Shown here: in pieces, positions 1 through 9,962 of the stretch
Layout of the letters: every line of letters starts with the position of its first letter
Position numbering within the stretch: the first letter of the stretch is position 1
Assembly: GCF_003184905.1 (NCBI RefSeq)
Contig: NZ_KZ821207.1
Coordinates: forward strand, 70,894-134,893
From: Bacillus sp. CGMCC 1.16541
Lineage (GTDB): Bacteria > Bacillota > Bacilli > Bacillales > Bacillaceae_H
Length of the DNA: 64,000 nucleotides
Direction: 5' to 3'
Notes under the pieces: model-generated
Databases searched by the model: none
Told to the model about the DNA's origin: nothing
What the model saw: the letters and a program-made list of their open reading frames with translations, nothing else
Made by a program: the position numbers and the translations under genes

Positions 1-3
1 GAG

Positions 4-30
4 TATAATAAAGGTATAGTCATCAGATGA
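4..30 (+). promoter_or_regulatory. lutABC -10 box and LutR-type operator
   Basis: A perfect TATAAT lies at 4-9; its -35 element falls left of the window. Ten bases downstream is TCATCAGATGA (20-30), an exact match to the published LutR operator form TCATC-N-GATGA. The operator sits downstream of the -10 box, so bound LutR would block RNA polymerase clearance. Lactate-responsive control is inferred from the family; the regulator gene is not in the window. Confidence 0.7.
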
Positions 31-82
31 CCTGTTAATTAAGGTTAAACGAGAGAAATGAACCTTTTTGGAGGGGAAAGAC

Positions 83-799
83 ATGAAAGTTTCATTATTT
101 ACCACATGCTTAATTGATATGTTTCAATCAGATGTTGGAAAAGCAACGGTTGAAGTACTAGAACGACTTGGGTGTGAAATCGACTTTCCAAAAGCACAAG
201 TATGCTGTGGTCAGCCTGCTTACAATAGCGGGTATGTAAAAGAATCAAAGGAAGCAATGAAGAATATGATGAAAGCGTTTGAACACGCTGAATATATCGT
301 CTCACCATCAGGATCGTGTGTGTCGATGTTTAAAGAATATCCACATGTATTTAAAGATGATCCAGTCTGGGAACCAAAAGCGAAAGCACTCGCTAATAAA
401 ACTTATGAATTCACTCAATTTATCGTCGATGTTTTAAACGTCACTGATGTCGGAGCGAAGTTAAAAGGAAAAGCAACGTATCATACATCTTGTCATATGA
501 CGCGCTTACTCGGCGTAAAAGATGCACCGTTTACCCTTTTACAACAAGTTGAGGGATTACAGGTTGAACAGTTGCCAAACGCTCATAATTGCTGTGGATT
601 CGGAGGAACGTTCTCTGTGAAAATGGGGCAAATCTCTGAACAAATGGTTGATGAGAAAGTGAAGCACATTGAAGAAACAGAAGCAAACTATTTAATTGGA
701 GCCGACTGTGGCTGTTTGATGAACATTGGTGGACGTATTGATCGTAAAGGAAAACCAGTGCGTGTGATGCATATTGCAGAAGTATTAAATAGCCGATAA
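83..799 (+). CDS. lutA: LutA, lactate oxidation iron-sulfur protein A
   Basis: First gene of the lutABC operon, whose cytoplasmic iron-sulfur enzyme complex oxidises L-lactate to pyruvate. The 238-aa length equals that of the Bacillus subtilis protein. Two CCG cysteine motifs of the GlpC/HdrB type are visible, [10 protein letters not shown] near residue 40 and CCGFGGTFS near residue 172, with further single cysteines. The ATG at 83 is chosen because GAGGGG (71-76) precedes it at good spacing; a TTG at 68 lies upstream of that site. lutB starts 37 bases after the stop. Length, motifs and gene order all agree. Confidence 0.95.
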   Translation: MKVSLFTTCLIDMFQSDVGKATVEVLERLGCEIDFPKAQVCCGQPAYNSGYVKESKEAMKNMMKAFEHAEYIVSPSGSCVSMFKEYPHVFKDDPVWEPKAKALANKTYEFTQFIVDVLNVTDVGAKLKGKATYHTSCHMTRLLGVKDAPFTLLQQVEGLQVEQLPNAHNCCGFGGTFSVKMGQISEQMVDEKVKHIEETEANYLIGADCGCLMNIGGRIDRKGKPVRVMHIAEVLNSR

Positions 800-836
800 T
801 CAACTTCATAGATGAATAGAAAAGGGGCTGAGAACA

Positions 837-2264
837 ATGGCAATGAAATTTGGATCGGATAATTTTAAAGAACGTGTCGACAACGGAGTCAACAATACAT
901 TCATGCGATTTGCGGTCGCTGGTGCACAAGAACGTCTACGCACACGCCGTTTAGATGCAGCAGAAGAGTTAGGTAACTGGGAAGATTGGCGTGCATTAGG
1001 GGAAGAAATTCGTCAGCATACACTTGATAACCTCGATTACTATTTAGAGCAACTAACTGAAAATGTGGCAAAGCGTGGCGGTCACGTCTTTTTCGCACAA
1101 ACTGCGGAAGAAGCAAACGAATATATCACAAATGTTGCAAAACAAAAACAAGCAAAGAAAATCGTTAAATCAAAATCAATGGTCACCGAAGAAATCAACA
1201 TGAATCAAAATCTTGAAGCTATTGGCTGTGAGGTGATTGAAACAGATCTAGGCGAGTACATTTTACAAGTAGACGACCATGATCCACCGTCTCATATCGT
1301 TGCCCCAGCACTTCATAAAAACAAAGAGCAAATTCGCGATGTGTTTAAACAAAAATTAGCGTATAAAAAGACGGAAAAACCTGAAGAGCTTGCGCTTCAT
1401 GCACGAGAAATGCTGCGACAAGAGTTTTTATCAGCAGATATCGGTATTACAGGCTGTAACTTCGCCATTGCAGAGTCAGGTTCCATTAGTCTGGTCACAA
1501 ATGAAGGAAACGCACGACTGACAACGGCGCTACCGAAAACACAAATTACCGTTATGGGAATGGAGCGCATTGTTCCAACATTTGAAGAATTTGAAGTGCT
1601 TGTGAGCTTGCTGACGCGAAGTGCAGTAGGTCAGCGTTTAACGAGTTATGTGACAGCGTTAACGGGACCGAAAGATGAAGGAGATGTAGATGGTCCAGAA
1701 GAGTTTCATCTCGTGATTGTTGACAATGGCCGATCCGATATTTTAGGAACAGAGTTTCAATCGATTTTACAATGTATTCGCTGTGCAGCGTGTGTAAACG
1801 TTTGCCCTGTTTATCGCCACGTTGGTGGTCATTCATATGGATCCATTTACGCAGGTCCAATTGGTGCCGTACTTTCACCGTTGCTTGGTGGCTATGATGA
1901 TTACAAAGAGCTACCTTATGCATCTACGCTTTGCGGAGCTTGTACAGAAGCATGTCCTGTGAAAATTCCACTTCATGAATTGTTGCACAAACACCGTCAG
2001 CAAATCGTTGAAAAAGAAGGACGAGCACCAATCTCAGAGAAATTAGCGATGAAAGCATTCGGTTTAGGAGCCGCTTCTTCTACACTGTATCAAATGGGTT
2101 CAAAAGTCGCACCGACTGCGATGAATCCTTTTACAGTGGGAGATAAAATCTCAAAAGGACCAGGACCATTAAAAGCTTGGACAGAAATTCGCGAATTCCC
2201 TGCACCAAACAAAGAGCGTTTCCGAGACTGGTTCGACAATCGTGAGAAGGGAGAGAAATCATAA
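837..2264 (+). CDS. lutB: LutB, lactate oxidation ferredoxin-like protein B
   Basis: Second subunit of the LutABC lactate oxidation complex, 475 aa against about 479 in B. subtilis. The C-terminal half carries two ferredoxin-type 4Fe-4S clusters: [12 protein letters not shown] near residue 311 and [11 protein letters not shown] near residue 365. The N-terminal part is the LUD domain shared with LutC. AAAGGGG precedes the ATG. The stop overlaps the lutC start by one base (TAATG), which indicates translational coupling. Nothing is broken or unusual. Confidence 0.96.
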   Translation: MAMKFGSDNFKERVDNGVNNTFMRFAVAGAQERLRTRRLDAAEELGNWEDWRALGEEIRQHTLDNLDYYLEQLTENVAKRGGHVFFAQTAEEANEYITNVAKQKQAKKIVKSKSMVTEEINMNQNLEAIGCEVIETDLGEYILQVDDHDPPSHIVAPALHKNKEQIRDVFKQKLAYKKTEKPEELALHAREMLRQEFLSADIGITGCNFAIAESGSISLVTNEGNARLTTALPKTQITVMGMERIVPTFEEFEVLVSLLTRSAVGQRLTSYVTALTGPKDEGDVDGPEEFHLVIVDNGRSDILGTEFQSILQCIRCAACVNVCPVYRHVGGHSYGSIYAGPIGAVLSPLLGGYDDYKELPYASTLCGACTEACPVKIPLHELLHKHRQQIVEKEGRAPISEKLAMKAFGLGAASSTLYQMGSKVAPTAMNPFTVGDKISKGPGPLKAWTEIREFPAPNKERFRDWFDNREKGEKS

Positions 2265-2986
2265 TGAGCGTTGGAACAATTCACAATCGAGAGCGCTTTT
2301 TAACGAACATTTCAAAACGATTAGGACGTGAACGTCGCACAGAAGGAGTGACACGACCAGAGTGGAAACATCAACCACAGCACGATGTATATAAAGGGTA
2401 TTCACTAGATCAGTTAAAAGAGCAGTTACAAGATCAGTGTACACGCATTCATACAGATTATGTTGAAACAACAAGTGTTAACCTTGTTTCTACACTAAAA
2501 AAAGTCGTTGATGTATATGGTGGAGGTCCGATTGTCACGTGGGATGATCCACGCTTTGCTGAGTTTGGTTTATCTCATTTACTAGGTGAAGAATGGCCGA
2601 ATGAAAACGTCGAGGTGCACGTTTGGGATAAGGAAAAAGGGCAAGAAAACATTGTGAAATCTGAAAAAGCCAATGTTGGTATTACGTTCAGTGATATGAC
2701 GCTTGCTGAATCCGGCACGGTCGTTTTATTTAGTGGAAACGGAAAAGGTCGTTCAGTGAGCTTATTACCAGCCACATACATTGCGATTATTCCTAAGAGT
2801 ACACTTGTGCCGCGTATCACACAAGCTGCTACGCACATTCATGAAGAAATTCAAGCAGGTCATGAAGTAGCATCATGTGTTAACTTTATAACTGGCCCAA
2901 GTAACTCAGCTGATATTGAAATGAACCTGGTTGTAGGAGTTCATGGCCCCATTAAAGCAACGTATATCATTGTGGATGATAAGTAA
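2264..2986 (+). CDS. lutC: LutC, lactate utilization protein C
   Basis: Third gene of the operon; a LUD-domain protein of 240 aa, the same length as the B. subtilis protein. No cysteine cluster motif is present, as usual for LutC. It overlaps lutB by one base and is followed within 5 bases by a strong terminator, so it closes the operon. The sequence around residues 140-190 (TLAESGTVVLFSG, then LLPATYIAIIP) is typical of the LUD fold. Its catalytic contribution within the complex is not resolved by sequence. Confidence 0.95.
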   Translation: MSVGTIHNRERFLTNISKRLGRERRTEGVTRPEWKHQPQHDVYKGYSLDQLKEQLQDQCTRIHTDYVETTSVNLVSTLKKVVDVYGGGPIVTWDDPRFAEFGLSHLLGEEWPNENVEVHVWDKEKGQENIVKSEKANVGITFSDMTLAESGTVVLFSGNGKGRSVSLLPATYIAIIPKSTLVPRITQAATHIHEEIQAGHEVASCVNFITGPSNSADIEMNLVVGVHGPIKATYIIVDDK

Positions 2987-2990
2987 AAAA

Positions 2991-3035
2991 AGAGCCTTAC
3001 CCAGCAATTAACAAAGTTGGGTAAGGCTCTTTTTG
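2991..3035 (+). terminator. Rho-independent terminator of lutABC
   Basis: A 13-bp perfect stem (2991-3003 with 3018-3030) with a 14-base loop is followed by TTTTT. It lies directly after lutC. Confidence 0.9.
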
Positions 3036-3302
3036 TCGTTTCTTTTATAATGAGAGAAATCTATATGCCTATTTTTACATAAGCAACGCTTCTTAACTAG
3101 GTAAAAAATCATAATTATATCTTACTATTTTCGAAAAATAATATATAATATAGAAATGTAAGAAAAGTTTGTTATTTTAAGGTGGAGAATGATTCATTCT
3201 TTTACTCAAAGCAGCAAAGGTTGTGTAAACATCGTTTATGAGTAGATATTGCTTCATAAAAGGTGGAACATAAAGTAGATTTGGCATAGGGGGATTAGTA
3301 GG

Positions 3303-5042
3303 GTGAACAGAGAGAAAAAGAAACGCCTTGTGCGTCCAAAATGGATATTTTGGCATAATTTAAACCTTGGGAAAAAATATGGCATGGGGATGCTTATTAC
3401 CATTTCGCTCTTTTTTATTTCAATTGTCATAGCAGGAGCTGGGCTTAAATATGTTGAGCGTGATGTGAACGATGTCACATCAAGTAGTCAGCGGTCAGTA
3501 GACACGGTTGAAATGGCAAAAATCTTTCAACAACAAGGCTTTTTTATAAGTAACTATATTATCGATAAAAACCCAAAACACATTAGAACCGTAAAAGAGA
3601 AAGCAGCACGTTTTAAAGTACTAGAAACAAAGATTCAGCCGATTTTAACGACAAAAGAACAGAAAATCAGATTCAATGAAATTGTGAAAAAAGAACAAGA
3701 GCTAGTTGCGTTGTTTGAACAAGAAATTGTACCAGCCGTCACAGCTCATGATGAGCGTACATATAAAACAGCTAAATTTAGAGGCGATAAAATCATTGAA
3801 GATAATGTACAAACATTAGAGTCATTTAATACAGTGCTTAGTCAAGAACGGAAGGATATCGCAAGTCGAGCAACTTCTATCATTGAATCGACGTTTCTTT
3901 TATTAGTTGTGGCGTTAATTGTTTCAACAATCGTCGGAGTGGGGCTTTTATACATTGTCACTCGTACAGTAAACAAACATTTAAATCATCTGATTTCAAC
4001 AGCCAACGCGATTGCATCAGGAAACCTAGCTGTTGACATCCCTTCCTATCAAGGAAACGATGAAATTAAGCAGTTAAGTCAATCGGTTGATGCGATGCGT
4101 CAAAATCTACAAGGGATGATTCAAGAGATTTCATCGGTGTCTTACCAAGTAACCGAAAAAAGTGAAGAGTTGATGCAATCTTCTAATGAAGTGAAGGCAG
4201 CTAGTCAACAAATTGCATTCACAATGGACGAGCTTTCATTAGGTGCAAATGCACAAGCATCTACATCTTCTGGTATTGTCGTCATGATGGACTCTTATGT
4301 AGAAAAAATGAATGAAGCCAATAAAGAAAGTAAAGGAATTCGAACGGTTTCAGCAGATGTGTTAGACATGACGCAAACAGGTAATGAGCTCATGCACGAG
4401 TCAACAGAAAAAATGACGGTTATTCAGCACCTTGTTCATTCATCCGTTGAGCGCGTAAAAGGGTTAGATACAGAAGTTAAGCAAATCTCTCATCTAGTTA
4501 AAGTCATTAGTGATATTGCTGATCAAACAAATTTGTTAGCGTTAAACGCAGCTATTGAAGCGGCAAGAGCGGGTGAACACGGGAGAGGATTTGCTGTTGT
4601 AGCAGATGAGGTAAGAAAGTTAGCTGAACAAGTGTCTCGTTCGGTTCTAGATATTACCTCTATTGTACAAGGGATTCAGGCTGAGTCGCATGAAGTGGTT
4701 CAATCATTAGAAGAGGGATACGAACAAGTAGAAGCGGGAGCTGAAAAAGTCGCAAATACGCAAGTGACGTTTGCTCGTATTCATGAAGCAATTACGACGA
4801 TGAATCAAAATATTACGGGTATGACTGCAAACTTGCAAGATATTGCTACTTATACAACTCAAATGAATAGCTCAATTGAAGAAATTGCATCTGTTTCAGA
4901 AGAATCAGCTGCAGGGATTGAACAAACATCTGTCTCTGTTCAACAAACGAATGAAGCGATGACAGATATTTCAACCAATACAGCGTATCTTGCAGGGTTA
5001 TCTGATCAGTTACGTAAAATGATCTCTACATTTAAAGTGTAA
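3303..5042 (+). CDS. Methyl-accepting chemotaxis protein
   Basis: Membrane chemoreceptor of 579 aa. Domains in order: short basic N-terminus, TM1 about 30-50, an extracellular helical region of about 145 residues resembling a four-helix-bundle sensor, TM2 about 196-218, a HAMP linker, then a long cytoplasmic signalling coiled coil. The conserved hairpin tip is visible around residue 435 ([14 protein letters not shown]). The start is GTG, supported by AGGGGGA at 3288-3294. Monocistronic: it has its own terminator and no cotranscribed neighbour. Ligand unknown. It presumably signals to CheA/CheW encoded elsewhere; cheX nearby is consistent with a chemotaxis theme. Confidence 0.93.
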   Translation: MNREKKKRLVRPKWIFWHNLNLGKKYGMGMLITISLFFISIVIAGAGLKYVERDVNDVTSSSQRSVDTVEMAKIFQQQGFFISNYIIDKNPKHIRTVKEKAARFKVLETKIQPILTTKEQKIRFNEIVKKEQELVALFEQEIVPAVTAHDERTYKTAKFRGDKIIEDNVQTLESFNTVLSQERKDIASRATSIIESTFLLLVVALIVSTIVGVGLLYIVTRTVNKHLNHLISTANAIASGNLAVDIPSYQGNDEIKQLSQSVDAMRQNLQGMIQEISSVSYQVTEKSEELMQSSNEVKAASQQIAFTMDELSLGANAQASTSSGIVVMMDSYVEKMNEANKESKGIRTVSADVLDMTQTGNELMHESTEKMTVIQHLVHSSVERVKGLDTEVKQISHLVKVISDIADQTNLLALNAAIEAARAGEHGRGFAVVADEVRKLAEQVSRSVLDITSIVQGIQAESHEVVQSLEEGYEQVEAGAEKVANTQVTFARIHEAITTMNQNITGMTANLQDIATYTTQMNSSIEEIASVSEESAAGIEQTSVSVQQTNEAMTDISTNTAYLAGLSDQLRKMISTFKV

Positions 5043-5048
5043 AATATT

Positions 5049-5101
5049 GATCTAGAAAATTCCCCATGACGGTAGGGCTGTCATGGGGAATTTTCTAGAT
5101 C
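5049..5101 (+). terminator. Long hairpin after the chemoreceptor gene
   Basis: A perfect 22-bp stem (5049-5070 with 5080-5101) with a 9-base loop starts seven bases after the stop codon. No T-run follows, because a second inverted repeat begins at the last stem base. It probably ends or protects the chemoreceptor transcript. Confidence 0.65.
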
Positions 5102-5145
5102 TAAGCGAATAGGGTCCCCCTTACGGGGTGACCCTATTCGCTTAG
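5101..5145. repeat. Second inverted repeat in the intergenic region
   Basis: A 16-bp arm beginning CTAAGCGAATAGGGT (5101-5116) pairs with 5130-5145. Inside it, CCCC pairs with GGGG around a TTAC loop, with one bulged T. It shares its first base with the end of the preceding 22-bp stem. The right arm plus downstream bases recur at 5353-5396. Confidence 0.8.
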
Positions 5146-5177
5146 GTGGATCTTTTGGGGTAGTTTCAGGATGTCTG

Positions 5178-5309
5178 GGTAGGCGTTTGAGAGGTGATTT
5201 ATTGGTTGTAGAGTTGGTCTAGGTAGGCGTTTGAGAGGTGGTTTATTGGTTGTAGAGTTGGTGTGGGTAGGCGTTTGAGAGGTGGTTTATTAGTTGTAGA
5301 GTTAGTATG
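5178..5309. repeat. Tandem 44-bp repeat, three copies
   Basis: Three head-to-tail units of exactly 44 bp begin at 5178, 5222 and 5266, each starting GGTAGGCGTTTGAGAGGTG. A degenerate fragment of a fourth unit follows to about 5322. Copies 1 and 2 differ at three positions; copy 3 has a few more. The unit is not a multiple of three and no reading frame spans it, so it is non-coding. Confidence 0.9.
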
Positions 5310-5352
5310 GATAGGTTTTTTAGTAGGAACTGAAGTATAAAATGACCTCTAC

Positions 5353-5396
5353 TTACGGGGTAGACCCTATTCGCTTAGGTGAACTTTTTGGGGGTA
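5353..5396. repeat. Partial copy of the 5121-5163 element
   Basis: TTACGGGGT, then GACCCTATTCGCTTAGGTG, then a run ending GGGGGTA repeats the loop, right arm and flank of the upstream inverted repeat. The left arm is missing, so this copy cannot form the same hairpin. The rest of the gap to 5650 shows no further clear feature. Confidence 0.75.
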
Positions 5397-5650
5397 ATCC
5401 TTTTTCGATTTTCGACTGATTTAGCAGGGGATTATCACAATTTGTAGAATAGTAGTCTAATAGATTGATGTAGAGAATGTATAATAACGCTCGGGGTGTT
5501 AGTTAGGATGCACTTTCTAACGCTTACGGTTGATGACATCAAAGGTTGCGAAAGTAACTGATGAAATAGATGGTGGTTGTTTAAGCTTTTAAGTAAGAGG
5601 TAGGGGAGCTTTTGCTTAAAAAATGGGGAGAAAGGGTTAGGGGGATGAGC

Positions 5651-7840
5651 ATGACAGAGCGAGAAGGTGTGATGTCATTGAAGAAAGAAATCGTCAATGA
5701 AAAGGAAGAGCTACAACAATTACGAATGATTTTTAACCGTGTGTTAGATGGCATCGTCGTGTTTAATACATCGTTTCAAGTTATCAATGTGAATGAAGCA
5801 GCGTGTCGATTGTTCGAAGTACAAGAAGAGGAATTATTAGCTTATCATGTTCGAGATTTTTTAATGATGCTTCCCTATACCATTATTGAAGGGTATTATG
5901 CATCGGTTACAGAGAATGGTTATTTTCATTATGAAGGAACGCTAACGCTTCCTAACGGAGTGACGAAGCAAGTTGAATTTACGTGTGAGAAGCATAGTTC
6001 TCCAGCTGGTATTCTCGTTTGTACGTTTCGAGATATTACATCACGTAAGACGCTAGAAAATGAACGGTTTATTAGTCAACAAATGTTTATGGACGTGTTC
6101 AATCAAGCGGTAGACGGCATCGTCGTTTTTGATCGTAACGGTTATTTTATTGACGCCAATCCAGCTTTTTGTAAACGCCTTTCGTATACAAAAGAGCAAT
6201 TGTTAGCCAAAACGTTAAATGAACTTGTTGAACCTGAATGTGACTATAAAATAAAAAAATTATGGCGCATTCTTCATCAAAACGGAACAGCTCGGGGAGA
6301 ACTACCGATTCGCTCACAAAATGGAGAGTTGAAGTACTTTGAGTTTACAACGACTTCCAATATTTATAGTGAATATTACATGTCGATTATGCGTGATGTG
6401 ACAGAAAAGCGATACATGGAACAGCAACTTTCAAAAAGTGAGCAAAAGTTTCGTGAAATCTTTGAAAATGCCATTGATCCTATTATTATTTGGAAAGATG
6501 ATGGATACATTGTGGATGCTAACGTTGCATCTGCACGCACATTTGAATTACCGCTAGAAGAGCTAATCAAACGACCGCTTTATTCGTTTCTAAATTGTGA
6601 GAGTCAAGCATTTGGTGACGTGTGTCAAGAGTTTGAAACGTTTGGTTCTATCCGAGCAGAGCTTCCTTTTTATATGCCGAATGGTGAAGTGAAAGACTTA
6701 GAGTTTACAGGAAAAAAAGATATTATCGATGGCTATAATTTAACCATCTTTCGAAACGTGAGTGAGCGCAAAAGAATGGAGCAAGAACTCAGAGAGAGTG
6801 AACAAAAATTCCGTAAAATCTTTAATGGTTCGTTAGATGGCATTGTTTTATGGAACGAAGATCGGAAAGTGATTGATGCTAATTCAGCAACGTGTAAAAT
6901 TGTTGAGATGACAAAGGAAGAAGTGTGTTCGAGTCATATCGATGACTTTATGACCAATGAAACATACGAATCGTTTGTTCATCATCACTATACGTTAGAA
7001 GCAGAAGGAGAAGCAGATGGAGAGATTTGTCTCTTTACAAGGGGAGGAAAAGAGCGCAACATTGAATTCTCCACAAAAAAAGACATTATTCCAGGCTTGT
7101 ATATGACAATTATCCGTGACATTACTGAGAAGAAAGAAATGCATGAACAAATTCGTAAATCTGATACGATGCAAGTGGTAGGCCAATTAGCAGCAGGGAT
7201 TGCACACGAAATCCGCAATCCAATGACCGCTTTAAAAGGGTTCATTCAACTTCTAGAAGGAAGTGTGAAGGAAGACTATTCACTTTACTTTGATATTATT
7301 AAATCAGAATTACAAAGGATTGAATCCATCATTACGGAATTTCTGGTCTTAGCCAAACCACAAGCGGTGAAGTTTGAAAAAAAATACATTCAGCAAATTG
7401 TAAAAGAAACGACCGAATTGTTGAATGCACAAGCAATGCTTGAGAATGTGCAATTTAATTTACAGGTAGATGAGAACGTGCCACCAATTTACTGTGAAGC
7501 TAATCAACTAAAACAAGTGTTTATTAATATGATTAAAAACGCCATTGAAGTGATGAAAAGCGGTGGTACGATTACGGTTCGTACGAAGTGTGTAGACGGA
7601 AAATCGGTCACAGTGTCGATTGAAGATGAAGGAGAAGGGATATCAGAGGATCGAGTGAAGAAGCTTGGAGAACCTTTTTACACGACGAAAGAAAAAGGAA
7701 CCGGCTTAGGATTAATGGTATCGTATAAAATTATTGAAGAGCATAAAGGGTGTATTCACGTTGAGAGTGAGTTAGGAAAAGGAACAATTTTTCACGTTAC
7801 ACTACCTATTCTAGATCCAAGAAGTGAGTTCAGTGAATGA
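5651..7840 (+). CDS. kinE: KinE-like multi-PAS sporulation sensor histidine kinase
   Basis: Soluble sensor kinase of 729 aa. A short N-terminal coiled coil is followed by four PAS domains of about 110-120 residues each, each ending in a RDIT/RDVTEK-type linker, then HisKA and ATP-binding domains. The H box is GIAHEIRNPM (His near residue 518), the N box KQVFINMIKNAIE, and the G boxes DEGEGI and GTGLGL are intact. No membrane segment is seen. B. subtilis KinE is 738 aa and lies just before mtnA, so position, size and PAS layout agree. ATG 5651 has TTAGGGGG six bases upstream; ATG 5645 or TTG 5612 in the same frame are alternatives. The Spo0F target is inferred. Confidence 0.8.
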   Translation: MTEREGVMSLKKEIVNEKEELQQLRMIFNRVLDGIVVFNTSFQVINVNEAACRLFEVQEEELLAYHVRDFLMMLPYTIIEGYYASVTENGYFHYEGTLTLPNGVTKQVEFTCEKHSSPAGILVCTFRDITSRKTLENERFISQQMFMDVFNQAVDGIVVFDRNGYFIDANPAFCKRLSYTKEQLLAKTLNELVEPECDYKIKKLWRILHQNGTARGELPIRSQNGELKYFEFTTTSNIYSEYYMSIMRDVTEKRYMEQQLSKSEQKFREIFENAIDPIIIWKDDGYIVDANVASARTFELPLEELIKRPLYSFLNCESQAFGDVCQEFETFGSIRAELPFYMPNGEVKDLEFTGKKDIIDGYNLTIFRNVSERKRMEQELRESEQKFRKIFNGSLDGIVLWNEDRKVIDANSATCKIVEMTKEEVCSSHIDDFMTNETYESFVHHHYTLEAEGEADGEICLFTRGGKERNIEFSTKKDIIPGLYMTIIRDITEKKEMHEQIRKSDTMQVVGQLAAGIAHEIRNPMTALKGFIQLLEGSVKEDYSLYFDIIKSELQRIESIITEFLVLAKPQAVKFEKKYIQQIVKETTELLNAQAMLENVQFNLQVDENVPPIYCEANQLKQVFINMIKNAIEVMKSGGTITVRTKCVDGKSVTVSIEDEGEGISEDRVKKLGEPFYTTKEKGTGLGLMVSYKIIEEHKGCIHVESELGKGTIFHVTLPILDPRSEFSE

Positions 7841-7848
7841 ATGTAAGA

Positions 7849-7900
7849 AAGGTTGGAAAGCTGAAGCGATTAATAGTCGCTATCGAGCTTCCAACCTTTT
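7849..7900 (+). terminator. Terminator after kinE
   Basis: AAGGTTGGA (7849-7857) pairs with TCCAACCTT near 7889-7899, with a bulge and an inner GCGA/TCGC stem, followed by TTTTCC. The right part of the structure overlaps the 3' end of a small gene on the other strand. Confidence 0.7.
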
Positions 7901-8052
7901 CCTTCTACAAATACAATATCAACGGACGTTGTTTCTTCCTCTTTTTCATCATTCGTTTCGGTCTCATTTATACTTAATAGCTGGAGATCTTGCCTACGTT
8001 GTTCATCGTTATACTTTTGTAAGGGAGTTTCCTCTTTTTCATTGTTATACAC
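7870..8052 (-). CDS. Small acidic protein of unknown function
   Basis: A 60-codon frame on the minus strand with a GTG start. A near-perfect AAAGGAGG lies nine bases upstream of the start. The product is rich in Glu, Asp, Gln and Asn with no hydrophobic segment, and I recognise no family. Its last codons lie in the hairpin that follows kinE. The ribosome binding site is the main support; the frame could be fortuitous. The rest of the 7841-8276 gap (8053-8276) shows nothing clear beyond a likely promoter region. Confidence 0.45.
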   Translation of the reverse strand: MYNNEKEETPLQKYNDEQRRQDLQLLSINETETNDEKEEETTSVDIVFVEGKGWKLDSDY

Positions 8053-8276
8053 AAATAAAAGCCTCCTTTAACCTACTGAAACAAAGTTGTTTCTCCAAGT
8101 CTACATCCGAAAAACGATTCGATATTGAAGCACTTTTATACGTAGCTATACAATATATGTCGAGAAATCAAAGAGTTACTTTACATTTTTGTAACAAAAT
8201 AGACTGAGTCGTTTTAAGGAGTATCATCTTTTATCAATATAAACGATTATGTACCATTTCATACAAGAATTATTCA

Positions 8277-8723
8277 CTAACTAGAAAGAGGTAAAAGAGC
8301 AACATGTAAGTAGCCGCTATCCTCGCATTTTATGGGCAGCGTAAAAGAAGAGTTGCGTTCAACCATCACATCTAAATGAAGAGTCGGAGGTGTGATGTCT
8401 ACATGCAACTTATAACTTGTTGCTTCCGTTGCAATACTACCTGCTACCATATTTCCTAACTCACAAGTGAAAGATGATAGCATCTCTTTTTGTAAATCCA
8501 TTCCAAACATAAGTTGTGCAATCTTTGAAAAGGTTTCTTCTTCTCCTTCAATAATTAAGGTCGCTTGGAGATCACCGATGAGTTGGATGCTCACTCTTTG
8601 ACTATTTTCAAATTCATCCACCAATGACGTGTTAGGTTCAATGGACATGGAAACAGGCATTGAAGTTTGGAAAGATAAAATTGCTTGTTTGAGTAACTGT
8701 GGAAGTGAATCTGAAATATTCAC
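8277..8723 (-). CDS. cheX: CheX-like chemotaxis phosphatase
   Basis: A 148-aa protein of the CheC/CheX/FliY family, whose members dephosphorylate CheY-P in the cytoplasm. The family active-site pattern E-x-x-N is visible as ELGNMVAGS near residue 87, and the alternating beta-strand pattern and length fit CheX. There is one E-x-x-N site rather than the two of CheC. The GTG start has AAAGAGGTG five bases upstream. It is monocistronic and convergent with kinE. Its role next to sporulation and salvage genes is not explained by context. The family call is good; the exact member is less sure. Confidence 0.8.
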   Translation of the reverse strand: MNISDSLPQLLKQAILSFQTSMPVSMSIEPNTSLVDEFENSQRVSIQLIGDLQATLIIEGEEETFSKIAQLMFGMDLQKEMLSSFTCELGNMVAGSIATEATSYKLHVDITPPTLHLDVMVERNSSFTLPIKCEDSGYLHVALLPLSS

Positions 8724-8825
8724 CGTTTCACCTCTTTAATTATTAGGTCTATTGGATTATTACTATCATACCATATTTTGTCGATTTATAACGGATGAAT
8801 TTGAAGAAATCGCTTAAAAATCGCG

Positions 8826-8880
8826 ATAAAAAAGCCTCATCTTTTCCAGTAGACGATGCACATGGAAAGGTGAGGCTTGA
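8826..8880 (-). terminator. Terminator of mtnK-mtnA
   Basis: A 16-17-bp stem (8832-8848 with 8863-8878) is followed on the minus strand by a run of seven T. It lies a few bases after the mtnA stop. Confidence 0.88.
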
Positions 8881-8884
8881 TGAC

Positions 8885-9934
8885 TTAAAATGGGAATAGA
8901 CGTGCAATGTTTTCTTGGTAATTCCCTTTTAAAATGCCTTTGTCCGTAATGATGGCTGTAATGAGTTCGCTTGGCGTCACATCAAATGCCGGGTTGAAAA
9001 CAGCAACACCCTGTGGTGCGATTTGTTGCCCGTTCAAGTGAGTCACTTCTTCTGGATTACGTTCTTCAATTGGAATCTCATCACCACTTGCAATTGAAGG
9101 GTCAAATGTAGAGAGGGGAGCAGCAACATAAAACGGAATGTTAAATGCTTTTGCCAACAGAGCTAAGCCATACGTACCAATTTTGTTTGCTGTATCTCCA
9201 TTTGCTGCAATTCGATCTGCGCCTACGATGATGGCATTGATTTGTTTCGTTTTAATCGTATGAGCGGCCATGCTATCTGTGATCAGTGTCACATCAACGC
9301 CTGATTGTTGAAGTTCCCAAGCTGTGAGACGAGAGCCTTGTAAAACAGGACGAGTTTCGCATGCGTAAACTTGAAGAGGAAGGTCTCGTTCACGAGATAA
9401 ATGAAACGGAGCAAGTGCTGTTCCGTAATAAGCAGTTGCAATTGACCCTGCGTTACAAATTGTCATAACTCGGTCGTTCTTTTGGAAAAGTGAGAGCGCG
9501 TTGTCGCCAATTTTATAACAAACCTCTTCATCTTCCACTTGGATGCGAATCGCTTCATGAACAAGCGTTGTTTTTGCTTCGTTAATGGATGTGACACCTG
9601 CTACGCTTTTAACCATTCGCTCAAGTGCCCAAAATAAGTTCACCGCTGTTGGACGAGAGCTCGCTAAGTAGTCTTTATCTTTTTCTAGCAGCTCATTAAA
9701 TGCAGCAATTGAATCGGCTTCGTATTGTTGTGCAGAAAGAGCTAAACCGAATGCTGCTGTAATGCCGATAGCAGGAGCGCCACGTACCTTTAACGTGACA
9801 ATCGCATCCCACACATCTTGAATGGTTTTTAATTGAACGTATTCAACTTTTCCTGGTAACAGCTGTTGGTCGAGTAATGTAATATGTGTATCTTCCCATT
9901 CGACTGAACGAGGAAGGGATAATGTATTTGTCAT
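8885..9934 (-). CDS. mtnA: Methylthioribose-1-phosphate isomerase
   Basis: Converts 5-methylthioribose-1-phosphate to 5-methylthioribulose-1-phosphate, the second step of methionine salvage. At 349 aa it is close to the B. subtilis enzyme (353). The catalytic cysteine lies in [11 protein letters not shown] near residue 160 and the aspartate in [18 protein letters not shown] near residue 240, as in the eIF2B-like isomerase family. It starts 28 bases after mtnK and shares the upstream SAM riboswitch. AAAGGATG precedes the ATG at good spacing. Confidence 0.96.
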   Translation of the reverse strand: MTNTLSLPRSVEWEDTHITLLDQQLLPGKVEYVQLKTIQDVWDAIVTLKVRGAPAIGITAAFGLALSAQQYEADSIAAFNELLEKDKDYLASSRPTAVNLFWALERMVKSVAGVTSINEAKTTLVHEAIRIQVEDEEVCYKIGDNALSLFQKNDRVMTICNAGSIATAYYGTALAPFHLSRERDLPLQVYACETRPVLQGSRLTAWELQQSGVDVTLITDSMAAHTIKTKQINAIIVGADRIAANGDTANKIGTYGLALLAKAFNIPFYVAAPLSTFDPSIASGDEIPIEERNPEEVTHLNGQQIAPQGVAVFNPAFDVTPSELITAIITDKGILKGNYQENIARLFPF

Positions 9935-9962
9935 GATGTATACATCCTTTCTCTTGCTTCGT

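Noticed and set aside
3200-3290. Sigma-D promoter before the chemoreceptor gene
   Set aside because: TAAA and GTAGATAT occur, but their spacing is about 12 bases instead of about 15, so the match is too poor to report.
7824-8207. 127-codon plus-strand frame after kinE
   Set aside because: It overlaps the kinE 3' end and the terminator, lacks a ribosome site and has an odd Phe/Leu/His-rich composition; the minus-strand 60-codon frame is better supported.
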